64,000 nucleotides of DNA from Areca catechu (GCA_021397845.1 JAHSVC010000034.1:1550001-1614000), one strand, 5' to 3'. Shown: positions 23,169 through 34,950, counted from the stretch's first letter. The notes: generated by a model not told the origin, from the sequence alone. A program made the numbers and translations.

Positions 23169-23540
23169 AGCCTCACAAATGTCTTTTATGTCTTTGTCTC
23201 TTTGTTTATGTCTTTTATGTTTCATGTTACTTTGTATGTTTCTGATTATTGTATGACTCTGATACACTTTGTATGTTTCAGTTTTGCTGATGACTCAGCA
23301 AATTTTGTACTGAAAACTCCTCTTATTAGTTAATATTTTAGTTTGGTGCTTATTATTTGTGATTGATTAGTTAAATTTACTTTCTTCAACTCGATACTCT
23401 CTTTGGATCTTTTTGGCTCTGATACCTGTCATATTTGATACTCTATCATCTTTTTGTCTCCATGATCATGTGAGAGGGAGGTTATTCCCCTTTTCTAATG
23501 ATTGACAAAAAGGGGAGTAATAGTATAGATTGTATGCATA
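23169..23540 (+). other. S 3' untranslated end with polypurine tract
   Basis: T-rich sequence after the envelope-like ORF with repeated TGTCTTTTATGT and TGTATGTTTC phrases. At 23500-23517 it reads TGACAAAAAGGGGAG, a good PPT of the type seen before Sirevirus 3' LTRs (purine core 23507-23517). No LTR start (expected TGTTGG... as in 25232) follows. Confidence 0.6.
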
Positions 23541-25231
23541 AATTATTGTGGTTCTCCTCTTTTGGCCTATGCTGAAGTAGACCTTATTTAGAGTCCTTAA
23601 GTTTCCTTTCTCCTGTCTCTTTTTTCCTTTCCACTTAGGATGAGTCCTTCTATCTAGAGACGCCTTTGCTCGGGTCATTCTAATGAAGCAGGGCCCTCCC
23701 GACCGAGGACTCCCCTCCGTGAGGAGGATGGATGTCCCTCTTAACATCCAAGGGGTTCCCGACTGACGGGAATAGTTATAGGTCAACCTAGGGTCCTCCT
23801 CCTTCCCCTGTTATTCTTCCTATGGCCAAGATACTGCTGGTCCTTCTGGCATCGCCTCGATGATGACCCAGGAGGACCTCTCTCAGCATTGGGACACCTA
23901 CAGGATTCTGGACTTCGTCCAGCTCTCAGTTCCGGGACTGGGGGAGCGGGTCACTTCCAGTGGCCGAGTCAGATTGCCCTATACAAGGACTTCTTCTTCG
24001 GGGCCTTCATTTCCCTTTACACCCCTTCTTTCTTTCCTTCCTTAGCAACTTTCATCTAGTTCTGACCCAGCTTATCCCAAATGCAATTAGGGCCATCTTT
24101 TGTTTCACCATCCTCTATATTTTATGATTGTTGCACATTTTTTTTGTTCAGGCCTTCTTCACCCTGAAGCACCACCCAGTCGATGACGGGCGGTGGTTCG
24201 TGGCCCCCCGTCCAAGGGCCATTAAGTTTGATCTTCCTTCTTCCATCAAGGGATGGAAGAATAGGTTCTTCCTTGCCTCGATTGAGGGGGTCGACTGGGT
24301 CTGGAGTGACCCAGACCACTCCTCGAACCAGAATGCTGAGGTGGAGGCCGTGGACCAGGAGGTGTACGACCAGCTCGTCACCTCTGTCATTCCTCCTCTT
24401 AGAGACCTGCTTGCCGAGCATAATTTGTCTGAGGTCGGGGTCAACCCGATCTGATCTTTGGGTAACGCCCAGAACCCAAACTTTCTCTCTGCAAGAATTC
24501 TTCTTGGCTTCGAGTATGACTGGCATTTCTTCTTCTTGTAGGCATGAAATTCTCTATGGACTAGATCTAGGAGATGATCCGGGAGAGGCATGCATCTCCC
24601 GGGCCCAGAGAGGACCCATCGAAGAGGGCTTGCGACGAGGTCGAGTGGGGCCCAATGCAGGTTCATCAGCCAGCCAGGGAGAGAGGAGCCTAGGTCGGCC
24701 CCAACCTTATCTGGAGCACGAGCCTAGCTCCCGGCCCATGGGCCAACATGGGTGCCACAACTAGAGAGGGGGCTACAAGGGCCGCACCGGTGACCTCTTC
24801 CGCCAAAGTTTCCAAGGTGGGGAAGTAAAGGCCGAGGCAGCGACGGGAGGGAGACTGACACCACCGGCAGTAGCAAAAGCAGCAACCATGCACCCGGTGG
24901 CTCAAATGTCTCTACCGTAATCCACTCTAGACTGGTGACGGCTCCTTTGATAATGTCCCCCAGGGGAATAGGGTGTCAATCGTGGTACCACCAAATACGG
25001 CGATCACCCTCGATCCCCACTAGCTGAGCGAATGATCAAGTTCACCGTTCAGCCATGCGATTGCCACGAAAGGAGTGGCAAGCAGCTGGCGGCCGCCATT
25101 ACTGGCCTATTCCCCCAATTGCTAACAGTGAGTCTTCACTTCTTCACTCCTTTCTTATTTCTTATTATTTCTTTGTCAGCTTCACTGACACTTCTGTCAC
25201 TATAGATGGCCACTGATGCCATACTTATCCG

Positions 25232-26697
25232 TGTTGGCTCCACCCATTGATTTGATAAATAACAAAACATTGAGTGCATATTGTATACTAATGTGTATTT
25301 CAAGTTATGAGTTTTCAGGAAGAAAGCACCTCAAAATCTCAAAAACTTATGTATCATGGCATGCCATGGCATAGAGCATTTTTCGCAAATCTGGACATCT
25401 TCTACATGAAAAAGGGCATCTACATGTTAATTATTATTTGTTTACGATCCATTTAAGTTTCAAAATTTATATTTATGTTTCTGGGACTAATTTGTACTTG
25501 AATCTGAGCTTTTCAGTCTCAAGTGTCGACACTTGGGAAGCAAGTGTCGATACTTCAGCATTTGGCACGAAGAAAAATCCTTGGCATGCCAAGTGTCGAC
25601 ACCCAGAACTCAAGTGTGACACCTAGTATCGACACTTAGATTTTTAAGTGTCGACTCAAGGCCTGAGATTTTTGAAAATACAGAACTTTGCCATTTGAGG
25701 ATTTTTGTGTCAAGTGTCGACACCTGTGCATCAAGTGTCGACACTTGAAAGTTCAAGTATCGATACCTAGAAATCAAGTGTCGACACCTGACAGCCAAGT
25801 ATCGACACCTGACAGCCAAGTGTCGACACTTGAAGCTTGACAGCTCTAACGGATCTATTTTTCTGACTTGCAGAATTTGCTTTTTAAGCTCCAAACGGCT
25901 AGATCCAAGGATCCAATGGTCACAAACCATTTTTTGGAAGTTTCTTGGTGTATTTAACCTCCACCAACCTATTCTAAAGGCATTGAAGTGTATTGAAGTC
26001 CATTCAAAGCCAAAAAGCCTATATTCTCTCAAGAACTCCACATCAAAAGCCTTTTATAGTTTGATTCCCTGAAAAAGCCTACAAGCTCATCCTTACAACA
26101 TTCTAAAAGAGGCATTTTGAAGGATATTCCAAGGAAGAGTCAAGACAAAGCATCAGCTTGAGCTTCAAAGATTCCATTCTACTCTTGAAGAGAGTTTGTC
26201 TTAGTTTTAAAGTTGTATATCTGTTTTTATCTTGTGATTTGACCTTGCTTTCAAGGGTGTCTTGAAAGAAGGTTGTTGTGTTTGTTGGTGAGCCAAAGGG
26301 ATAAAACCAACTAGGGTTAACTTGTGAGCCCGAAGACAAAACAAGTGTTGAGGTTTGTTGGTGAGCCTAGGTGACAAAACCAACTTAGGTTTTGACTTGT
26401 GAGCCTTGTGAAAAACAAGTCAGCTGTAATCTTGTTTGGATTATAGTGGAATTCTCAAGGGTGGCTTGGGGAGTGGATGTAGGTGCTAGGTTTGTACCGA
26501 ACCACTAAACCTTGTGTTTGTGTGTGATTGCCCTCTTCTCTCTTGCTCTTTGGTTATTGCTATTCACTTACTATTTTCGCTACATTCAATCTTGTGCATT
26601 GATTTATTACTCACAAACACCACTAGACCTTCACATTATTGTTTTATTTTTAAAAGACCCAATTCACACCCCTATTGGGCTAGATTTCTGGGCAACA
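25232..26697 (+). mobile_element. Solo LTR of a Sirevirus-type copia element
   Basis: 1466 bp, TGTTGGCTCC...GGGCAACA, flanked by ATCCG at 25227-25231 and 26698-26702. Its start (TGTTGGCT...TTGATAAATAACAAA) and its AATTCACACCCCTATTGGG end are typical of Sirevirus LTRs. Removing it joins exon 3 of the T1 aORF in frame. The orientation given is that of the TGTTGG start. Confidence 0.9.
25521..25833 (+). repeat. Phased palindrome array in the Sirevirus LTR
   Basis: About a dozen copies or variants of AAGTGTCGACACTT, e.g. at 25521, 25542, 25591, 25612, 25645, 25712, 25733, 25754, 25775, 25797 and 25819. Spacing is 20-22 bp in most neighbours, with some missing positions. The core GTGTCGACAC is palindromic and contains a CpG. 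Confidence 0.9.
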
Positions 26698-27319
26698 ATC
26701 CGGGATTACTGCTCTGCATGGGCCAAGCAAGATGCCTAGCAGAAGAGGCACCCAGAGGTGCTAGAGATGAAGGCCTGGGCATAGATCGAGCGGGTGCAGG
26801 TCTTGGAGGAGCAAAATAAGGGCCTCTAGACCGAAGTGGTCGATGGCCGGGCTAGAGAGGGGGCCAAGGATCTTGAGGCGGCCTTGGCGATTGAGAAGGG
26901 GAAGGCCGCCTGCCAAACAGAGAAGTCTACTATAGAGGTGGCGCGCCTGGAAGGATGATCACGAACCCTCCAGGCTCCTGGAGGGTGGCGATGGCTCGGG
27001 CCTTGATAATAGAGGAGAAAGTGAATATAGCGGTGGCACTGATGGAAGCCGCCAAGAAGGAGGTCGTAGAAGCTGTGCCGAGGTTCAAGGCCTTGGGCGA
27101 GTTCATCGAGGAGGTTCGGGAGGCAGTCCTGGACTCCTTCCTCAAGGGGTTCACCGACTGCATGAAGGTGGCCCATGCCTATCCCAGTCAAAGCCTGGAG
27201 TCCATCATCCCAGATCTGCCAAGTGGCGATGATGCAGAGGAGGAGGCCCCGATCGAAGAGGTCAACATGGTGCTACTTGAGGAGGCCGTTGACCTATCCA
27301 CCCCACCGATAAAGAGCTG

Positions 27320-27619
27320 AGAGGATGCCGGTGAGAGCCTCTGACACCCCGGTAAGGCTCCTACGGTGTCGCCAAGATTTATATCTCTTTTTTTTTTACT
27401 TGGACTTAGACATTTTGGAGGACCTCCCGGCCTATCGGGGGGTCTCTTTTATTGTAAATACTTTTCTTTGTCAATGAAATTTCTTGTTCTTCCTTATTCT
27501 TTCTTCTTTCTTCTCTTCTTTTTTTTTGACTCACCACAGAAGTGATTCTATGCCATAATTGCCAAGCATAAGGTTTCCGAAGTCCCGGCCCTTCCTATCC
27601 AATTCAAGAGCTGGTGGAT
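27320..27619 (+). other. Downstream flank of the T1 aORF
   Basis: About 300 bp after the aORF stop. Pyrimidine-rich with a T-run near 27388, and AATGAAATTTCTTG-type sequence near 27474 that could serve as a polyadenylation region for the antisense gene; this last point is inference. Confidence 0.4.
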
Positions 27620-28255
27620 GACCGAGGGGACCTTGGAGATTTTATGACCCAACTTTGCCGGACCGAGAGTCTTACAGGTTGGAGCATGGGGCTTCCAGAG
27701 TTTCCTAACTTGCCATCGTCGAACTTGGAGTCCGATGGATAGAGTACGGAGCTTCTAGAGTTTTTCGACTTTGGATGCGGGGCTTCGTAAGTTTCCGGCT
27801 TGCCATCGCCGAACTTGGAGTCCAACGAGTAGAGTGTGGGGCTTCTAGAGTTTCTCGACTTGCCATCACTGAACTTGGAGTCCGAAAGATAAAGTGCAGG
27901 GCTTTTGGAGTTTCCCAGCTTGTCATCGCCGAACTTGGAGCCGATAGATGGAGTGCGGGGCTTCTGGAGTTTTCTGACTTTGGATGCGAGGCTTCATAAG
28001 TTTTCCAACTTGCCATCATCGAACCTGGAGTCTGACAGATAGAGTGCGGGGCTTCTAGAGTTTTTTGGCTTTGGATGCGGGCTTCATAATTTTGCCGGCT
28101 TGTCGTCGCCAAATTTGGAGTCTGACTTGTTGAGTGCGGGGCTTCTAGAGTTTTTCGACTTGCCATCACCGAACTTGGAGTTCGATGGATAAAGTATGGA
28201 GCTTCTAGAGTTTTTCAGCTTGCCATCATCGAATTTGGAGTCTGACGGATAGAGT
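27620..28255 (+). repeat. T1 tandem repeat, 60- and 90-bp units
   Basis: Units built around CTTGCCATC.CCGAACTTGGAGTC...ATAGAGTGCGGGGCTTCTAGAG. The short unit is 60 bp; a long form of 90 bp contains an extra TTTGGATGCGGGGCTTC.TAAG piece. About eight units alternate in long and short forms. It lies between pol and the aORF, the hypervariable position known for Tat/Ogre-type elements. Open frames on both strands (27604-28169) are by-products. Confidence 0.85.
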
Positions 28256-28322
28256 TCCTGCATTGGTGAAAAAATAATGTTGCACCAAAAGAAACTTTTT
28301 ATTAATGAGAGAAAGTCTTATA

Positions 28323-31300
28323 TCATTGGTAATACATCCTCAGTTTTTTGCATTCCAGGTTTAGGGGAATTAGTTGCCATCGAGTCCAGCAAGGTAGTAG
28401 GCTCATGAGGGAGGGCCTCAACCACTTTGTAAGGACCTTCCTAGTTTGGGGAGAGCTTGCCATGTTCTCCCGGCTATGAGACTTCAGCTCGTCATAGGAC
28501 CAGGTCACCCGGGCGAAGGCCTTCGCTTCACATGGGAATTGTAATACCGGGCCACCCGTTGTCTGTAAGCCACCATGCAAAGCCGAGCTTTTTTCCTTGT
28601 CTCTTCAGTAGGTCCAGGTTGAGCGAAAGTGGGCCGAATTCTTAGCTTCATCATATTGCTCACCCGCATGTGGGTAGACCCATCTCCACCGGAATCACAG
28701 CCTTAGAACTGAAGACAAGGTTGAAGGGTGTCTCATCTATTACCGTCCGAGGCATGGTATGGTAGGCCCAAAGTACACTTGGAAGTTCCTCGGCCTATCA
28801 ACCCTTGGCCTTCTCTAGCCTGGTGTGGAGCCTTGGAGGATGGTCTGATTGGTCACCTCTACCTCCTTGTTGGTCTGAGGGTGAGATGAGTGTTGAGGTG
28901 GTGCAGAACTCTTCGAATACTTGATTATCGAACTGTCATCATTGTCAATGATGATTGAGTGGGGAAGGCTGAAATGGCAAATAATCAACTTCCAAAGAAA
29001 AGATCTGGCCTTGGCTTCAGTGATTCATGCCAACAGCTCGACCTCGACCCACTTGATAAAGTAGTCGATGGCCACAATCAGGTACCTCTATGTTCGGATG
29101 CAGGAAGAAAGGGACCCAAGATGTCCATTCCCTATTGGGTGAATGGCCAAGGAGTAGAGAGTTGGAAGAGTGGCATGGTCAGCTGATGATATATGTAAGC
29201 ATGTCATTGGCAATGGTCACACTTTTTTATGAAGTCAATTGCATTTCCTCATAGTCTCCCAGTAATATCCTTACCGAAGGGCTTTGTATGCCAGCATCCT
29301 GCCCCCCATATAGTTCCCATAGAGGCCTTTATGTATCTCCTAGAGCACGTAGGCCACCTTTGAGGGTCTCAAATACTTCAGGAGTGGGTAGGAGTGGGAC
29401 CTCTGGTAGAGCTGCCCGTCCTTGAGCATGAAGTGCGCTGCCTTCTTCTTGAAAAGGCCGGCATCTACGCAGTTCTCGGGTGGGGTACCATCAATAATGT
29501 ACCTAATGTAGTGGTCCATCCAACTAGGTTCAGGAGTGACCTGCTGGACTTCACTAGACACTTCATAACTAAGATCCTGCAGGTATTCGATGTAGGCATG
29601 CACTAGCGATGAGTCTGGCAGAGTCGCAAGCCTGGAGTGAGCATTAGCATGGGCGTTCTCTCCACGAGGGATGTGGGAGATGCTGAAATGCTGGAAACCC
29701 ACCGTGCTCGAACATACCCACTCTTGATATCTTGCCATCTAAGGATCTCTAGCTTCAAACTCTCCCGAGACTTGACCCGTAACTAACTATGAGTCAGTGA
29801 AGACTCTTAGGCTTGACACACCTGGCTCATGGGATACCTTTAATCCCATAAGAAGTGCTTCATACTCGGCCTGGTTATTAGTAGCTTTGAACAGGAAGCA
29901 TAGGCACACTCGACCACGACCCCATCGAAGTTGGCAAGGATGAGGTTAGCTTCGCTTCATCCTGCATTGGATGCACCATCCATATGGAGGACTGAAGCCA
30001 TCTTACTGGTTAGCGGTTCCATGGGATGCTCCAAAGAAGCTTCTTCCGGCTCTCCGCTCATGCAGGCGCATTCCACTAGAAAGCTATCCAGCACCTGTGC
30101 CTTTTGAGATGGCCTCAGGTGGTAGGTGATATTAAACTCACTGAGCTTCAGTGCCCATTTAGCCATATGCCCAAATGTGTCCGGATGGCTAAGTATGGCC
30201 TTTAGAGGCTAGTTGGAGAGGACTGCGATCGGGTGGTCTTGGAAGTATGGCTTGAGATGTTGAGCAGACATAATGAGCATAAAATTATTTTTTCAAAGTG
30301 GGTGTATCTGGTCTCCGCATCTCGAAGGAGCTTGCTGGTATAGTATGTTAGCCTCTGGATCCCATCTCTGTCCATGCGAACGAGCACTGAACTGAAGTCC
30401 CTTGGAAAGACCACCAAATACAGGAGGAGTTCCTCCCCATCCTCTAGCCTGGAGAGTAGTGGTGGCGATGTGAAGAACCTCTTCAGCTCCTTGAAGGCTT
30501 CTAGGCACTCCTCCATCCAAGCAAAGTCGTGCATCTTACGCAGTACCTTGAAGAAAGGCAAGCAGCGATTAGCAGAGCATGTGATGAACCAGCTTAGGGC
30601 CACGATGCAGTCAATCAAGCACTAAACCTGCTTCTTCGAGGTAGGGTGCTCCATGTCGATGATCGCCTGGACCTTCTTGGGATTGGCCTCAATCCCTTTT
30701 TAGGTGACCATAAAGCCCAAGAATTTTTTAGTGGTGATGTCAAAGATGCACTTGGTTGGATTCAACTTCATCTGATGAAGATGGAGATTTTGGAAGGCTT
30801 CTGGTAGGTCTACGACATCATCCAACTATAGCCTGCTTATAACGAGCATGTCGTCCATGTAGACCTACATATTATGGCCGATTTGGTCTTTGAAGACCTT
30901 ACTGACCAAGCACTGGTATGTGGCTTTAGCATTCTTCAAACCAAATAACATCATTTTGTAGCAGTAAGTTCCATGGTCTGTGATGAAGGCAGTGTGCTCC
31001 TCATCTTCTGGATGCATCCGGATCTGGTTGTACCCAAAAAATACATCCATGAAGAGAGTAAGTGGTGCCCTGATGTAGCATCCACCAGCTGGTTGATCTT
31101 GGAATGGGAAAAGCTATCTTTTGGGTAGGCTCGATTGAGGCCAGTGTAGTCTACACATATCCTCCACTTTTCGCTGGCCTTCTTGACCATGACTACATTC
31201 GCCAACCAGCTGGGGTACTGGACTTCTCGGATGAAACTGGCTACGATAAGCTTTTCCACCTCTTTGTTCATTGCCTTTTATCTCTCCGGGGTGAAGCTCC

Positions 31301-31900
31301 TCTTCTACTGCCAGACCGGGTGGCACTTCGAGTCGACATTCAGCCTGTGAGTGATGACATCAAAAGGAATCCTGGCATGTCCACCGTGATCCAGGCAAAA
31401 ACATCCACGTTCGCTCGGAGGAAACTTAGCAAGCGAGCCTTCTCGTTCTCCTGCAGCTGGGCTCCTACATGTACTGTCTTCAAAGGATCTGTGCTGAGGC
31501 ATATGTCAACAGGCACTCAACTGGGCTGCCCTTGACATCCTATGCCCTTTGGTCAAGCTTGTCGATGATAGGGTCCTCCCCGATACTTCCGGTCCCGAGG
31601 ATGGACTGTAGGTAGTGCTGAACCGGCTGAGGGGTCCCCCTCATCTCCCCTACACCGTAGGGGATCGAAAACTAAACTAGAAGCCATTTTATAGATATGA
31701 CCACATGAGCATGTTGAGCTCAAGGCAGCCAAGAATCACGTTATAGGCTGAAGGGAGCTTGACAACCATGAAAGTCATCATGACTATGCTCTGTCGAGGC
31801 AATGACCCGGCGGTGATTGGGAGGGTAATCTCCCCCTCAACCCCTACCGAATCTCTAGTAAAATTGACTAGAGGGGTGTGCACTGGCTTCAACTAAGCAA
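28323..31900 (-). pseudogene. pol: T1 pol (protease end, RT, RNase H, integrase; broken)
   Basis: Read right to left. A protease-end segment (31892-31689) has DSVGVEGEITLPITAGSLPR and the SAYNVILG motif. The RT (31330-30600) has WLANVVMVKK, WRICVDYTGLNRAYPK and FFGYNQIRMHPEDEEHT; the catalytic motif reads YMDDM near 30865-30850. RNase H (30560-29950) has DFAWMEECLEAF...LLLYL..FPRDFSSVLVR and KWALKLSEFNITY. A second RNase H-like segment follows (GASNAG about 29965, HIPRGENAHAN about 29660), then integrase and a C-terminal end NLRMYYQ at 28323. Dual RNase H is a feature of Tat elements. Many stops and frame changes; inactive. Confidence 0.85.
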
Positions 31901-33421
31901 GAGACAAATTCATCTTGGAGAAGGCATCATAAAAAAAGGGCATTAGTCGAGCTTCCACTATCGACCATAATCTATTTTACAAGATGCCTAGCTATCATCA
32001 TCTCGATGACAATAGTATCATTATTTATATTTTTTTTTGATTTTCCTTTTTCTCATAAAGGGGAGTACATTCTCATACCCTTCCCCCACTGTGGTCCTTT
32101 TCGAGGCATGCTCTATCCCCCAGGAGATCATGCTCACTGGCCTCTCGATGGGCTGGTTGTATACAGGAGGGAGAGCTGCGAGCACTTAGGAATCCGATGG
32201 GGTTTTGCCCCTCATGAACTTTCTGAGGTAGCCTCTTTGGATTATATCTTCGATCTTCCTCTTGAGATGGTGGCATTTCTCAGTGTCATGGGCATGATCA
32301 TGGTGAAACTGGTAGTACTTCGACTCGTCTCAACTACTAGATGGCCTTAGTGGGGGAGGGCGGTGCAGGTAGTGTTCACCCTCGATCTCCATGAGAATCT
32401 TGGATCTTGGGATGAGGCGAGGAGTGTACCTCTCTTCCTGGATGGGGGTACTCTTCGGCTTCGGGCCCTCCAAAAGTTCAAGGTCGCCCCGGGCTCGTGT
32501 ATCCCGAAGGGTTCCCCTTGGGGCTGCATCTTCAGGGGCTTCCTGTCTAGCTCCCTTCTAGTATGGTCTACCTCCTGTGCATGGATGTACTTATGGACTC
32601 GGAAGAGGAGCTCAGAGTAGATCCTCGGAGACTTCTTGTCCAGGGAGTAGGTGAGACGGGAGCTTCTAAGTCCTCTCTTTAGTGCCAAGATGGTGATGGG
32701 CTCGTTCAAGTTGTAGATCTCCACGGTAGGAACTTTGAAGTGGGACACGTAGTCCCACAAGGACTCATGGTCCTGCTAGCGAATGGAGAAAAGGCTGTCA
32801 GCTTTTCGTGGTACCTTTTGACAAGCATCGAAGTGCATCACGAACTTCTTCTCCAATTATGCAGAGTCAATGCTCCTTGGCTCGAGGTGGGGTACCAGAC
32901 TCGAGTGGCCTTCTGAAGTGTGGCCGGGAAGGTGATGCAGAGAAGGGCATCAGTTGCCCTTAGACTCTCATTAGAGCCTTGTAGCTCTCCAAGAGGTCCA
33001 GGGGTCAATGATCCCGTCATAGGGATTCACTTGAGGCATGCATAACTGACTGGAAATCGATTCCTCTTGGATTTTGTAGGAGAAAGGGGGGTGGGCATTG
33101 TAGCCCGCGGGCTCGCATGAGGAGCCCTGCAGATTGGCAAACTGATGGGATAGCTCATCCAGCTTGCACACTTATTTCTCCATGTGCCTCTTAGCCAAAT
33201 GCCTAATAGCCTCGTTAGTTGAACCTCTACTGAGACTGTGAAAGGAGAAGAAGATAAGGGTCGAGGAGATCATGCCGGGGGGCCTTGCCATGATGGCGCT
33301 TGTGGTGCCTTGAGGTGATGTGGTCTGAGATCAGGGATCGACTCTCCCGATCGATCGAGCTGCTCTACTTACTCTTCCTTGGGATCTGAAGGCTTCCCCA
33401 GGGGTAGGATGTGGTTCGTGG
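31901..33421 (-). pseudogene. gag: T1 gag, main part (broken)
   Basis: Includes MPQVNPYDGIID (about 33040), the capsid-like region with DYVSHFKVPTVEIYNLNEP and LKRGLRSSRLTYSLDKK (32760-32600), and a nucleocapsid-like KYYQFHHDHAHDTEKC (about 32330-32280), where the first zinc-binding Cys is Tyr; T3 retains Cys (KYCRFH...HDTEEC). The 5' end of this gag lies across the C insertion at 54486-54756. Multiple stops and frameshifts. Confidence 0.82.
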
Positions 33422-34907
33422 TGATAGAAAAATGCCCTAAGAGCCAATCATTGTTTGAGCCTTTTTGTAAACTTCCAACTCATATATGACATCATTTTTT
33501 CTAATAAAGGCATTTGATTCATCATATATTGCTGTGTCATATTTTTGACTATGATAAAACCCATAGAGTAGGGCAATGGAATTAGGGTTATGATAAAATA
33601 ACAGTGAGACCTAATTCCTATAAACCCTAATCTAGAATGTTCCTAGTCATTGGACCATCGATTCAGGGATTGATGAATCCGATAAGACTAGCTTATCCTA
33701 TGTATGCTCAGTTGATGAGGGTGGTTGGTCTCACAGCCACTTGTGTAGAGACACTAATACAAGGATAAGGGTGCTCATTAGGTTATGAGTACACTAAATT
33801 GATCCGCACCGGGACTATCTTATGGAAGTCTTACTCCTTGTCAAAAGATAGGTCCCAGAGTAGAATTGTGCATGTGATCTTCAGACCTGAGGTCACCATG
33901 GTTCCTTATGCACACTAAGCAATATTTTGGTTCATACTCATTATGGCATTGCGACATGTACGGGGTGTTCTGGGTATGGTGGAAGGTGTACGAAGGATGT
34001 GAGTGGACCAACAAGGAATTGATCAATCCTGGTAAGAGGATATGTTATCCCATGTAATCTCTTCGATGAGTGACTCAAGGAATCTTTGCAAAGTGGGTTG
34101 AGATTAGAAGTGGCTTCTAATCAGTCATCAGCTGAGTCCTCATGATCGAGCTGAGATTCGATGATTAAGTGTTAGGGTTTGACATTTATGCATACCCATG
34201 ACTTAATCAGGATAATAGGAGTCAAAAGATTGAATTGCATGGTAACTTACTACTGAAGGGTATTTTGGTAATTTCTATCAAGTTTCTCATCTTCCGGGTA
34301 GGCATGCCATGTTGCTAGACATCAATATTATCTTGTGGTTTTTATGAGCTAATTGGATTGGTTTCATGAGTCAATTCGATGTGTGATTCGAATTGGACAA
34401 TTAGGTGAGCCAATTTGACCTAATTAGGTCAATCGAGTTCGATCGGATTGAATCGGCTCAAATCTAAACCTACTGTTGGCTAGATTGGAATCCAATGGGT
34501 CACACACATTAGGGAGTCAGCCTAGGAATTCAATTGGTATTTAATTAAGGTCAAGGGATCCTAATTAGTTAGCTAGATTACACACTAGCATGTGTAGGCT
34601 GACCTAATCTCCTAACCCAATTGGATTGGGTCTGAAAGTTTGCTAAATGGACTAATCAATTTATGAGAGACCTAGATTGGGTTGAGTCCTAAGTGGGTTA
34701 AATTTATCAGATTTTGTCTGATATTTTTTGGATATTTTATGCGCCATATAAAGAGTCCAAAAGGCATGGGACTCTTCACGCCTAAGTGACACCTCTGCAT
34801 TCAAAAGGGCACACAAGGACTAATTGACCTCCGATATGAAAACAAATTATATGGTTGGAAAGTAGACTTAATGCCCTTTCATATGACACCCATATTGCAT
34901 ATACTTT

Positions 34908-34950
34908 TGATGCGGAATGGGATGGTGACGAGTGATGTGCCATGCTTATC

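Larger units (their letters stand above)
17549..23540 (+). mobile_element. Sirevirus-type copia element S, right segment
   Basis: Continuation of S after G1: protease remainder to RNase H, a non-coding stretch, an envelope-like ORF, and a purine tract at 23507-23517. No 3' LTR of S follows; Tat-type sequence (T1) begins somewhere between about 23520 and 23640, so the right end is approximate and truncated. Confidence 0.85.
23641..27319 (+). pseudogene. T1 antisense additional ORF (Transposase_28-like), two introns, broken
   Basis: Runs opposite to T1 gag-pol. Exon 1 (about 23641-24461) encodes a domain resembling Transposase_28 (PF04195, putative gypsy type transposon): QAFFTLKHHPVDDGRWF, IKGWKNRFFLAS, VDWVWSDPD (about 24150-24320). 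Probable intron 1 is 24462-24541 (GTAACG...TTCTTGTAG), exon 2 is 24542-25137 and probable intron 2 is 25138-25205 (GTGAGT...CACTATAG). Exon 3 resumes at 25206, is interrupted by a solo LTR (25232-26697 plus duplicated ATCCG), and continues in the same frame to the stop near 27319. Exon 3 is Ala/Glu/Lys-rich and probably helical, with a conserved F-x-KGF-x-D/EC motif (about 27140-27165). Stops and frameshifts are present. Element D carries the same layout with breaks at the same places, which supports the introns. The molecular function of this family is unknown. Confidence 0.72.

Noticed and set aside
24128..24160. Possible third intron ending TTTTTTTTGTTCAG before the Transposase_28-like block
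   Set aside because: In T1 the coding frame continues through this stretch with only one stop (NAIRAIFCF...FFVQAFF), so it reads as coding DNA with a chance acceptor-like motif.
25521..25833. CRISPR-like array of short repeats
   Set aside because: Repeats are palindromic and degenerate, spacers are about 7 bp, and the array is inside a plant LTR.
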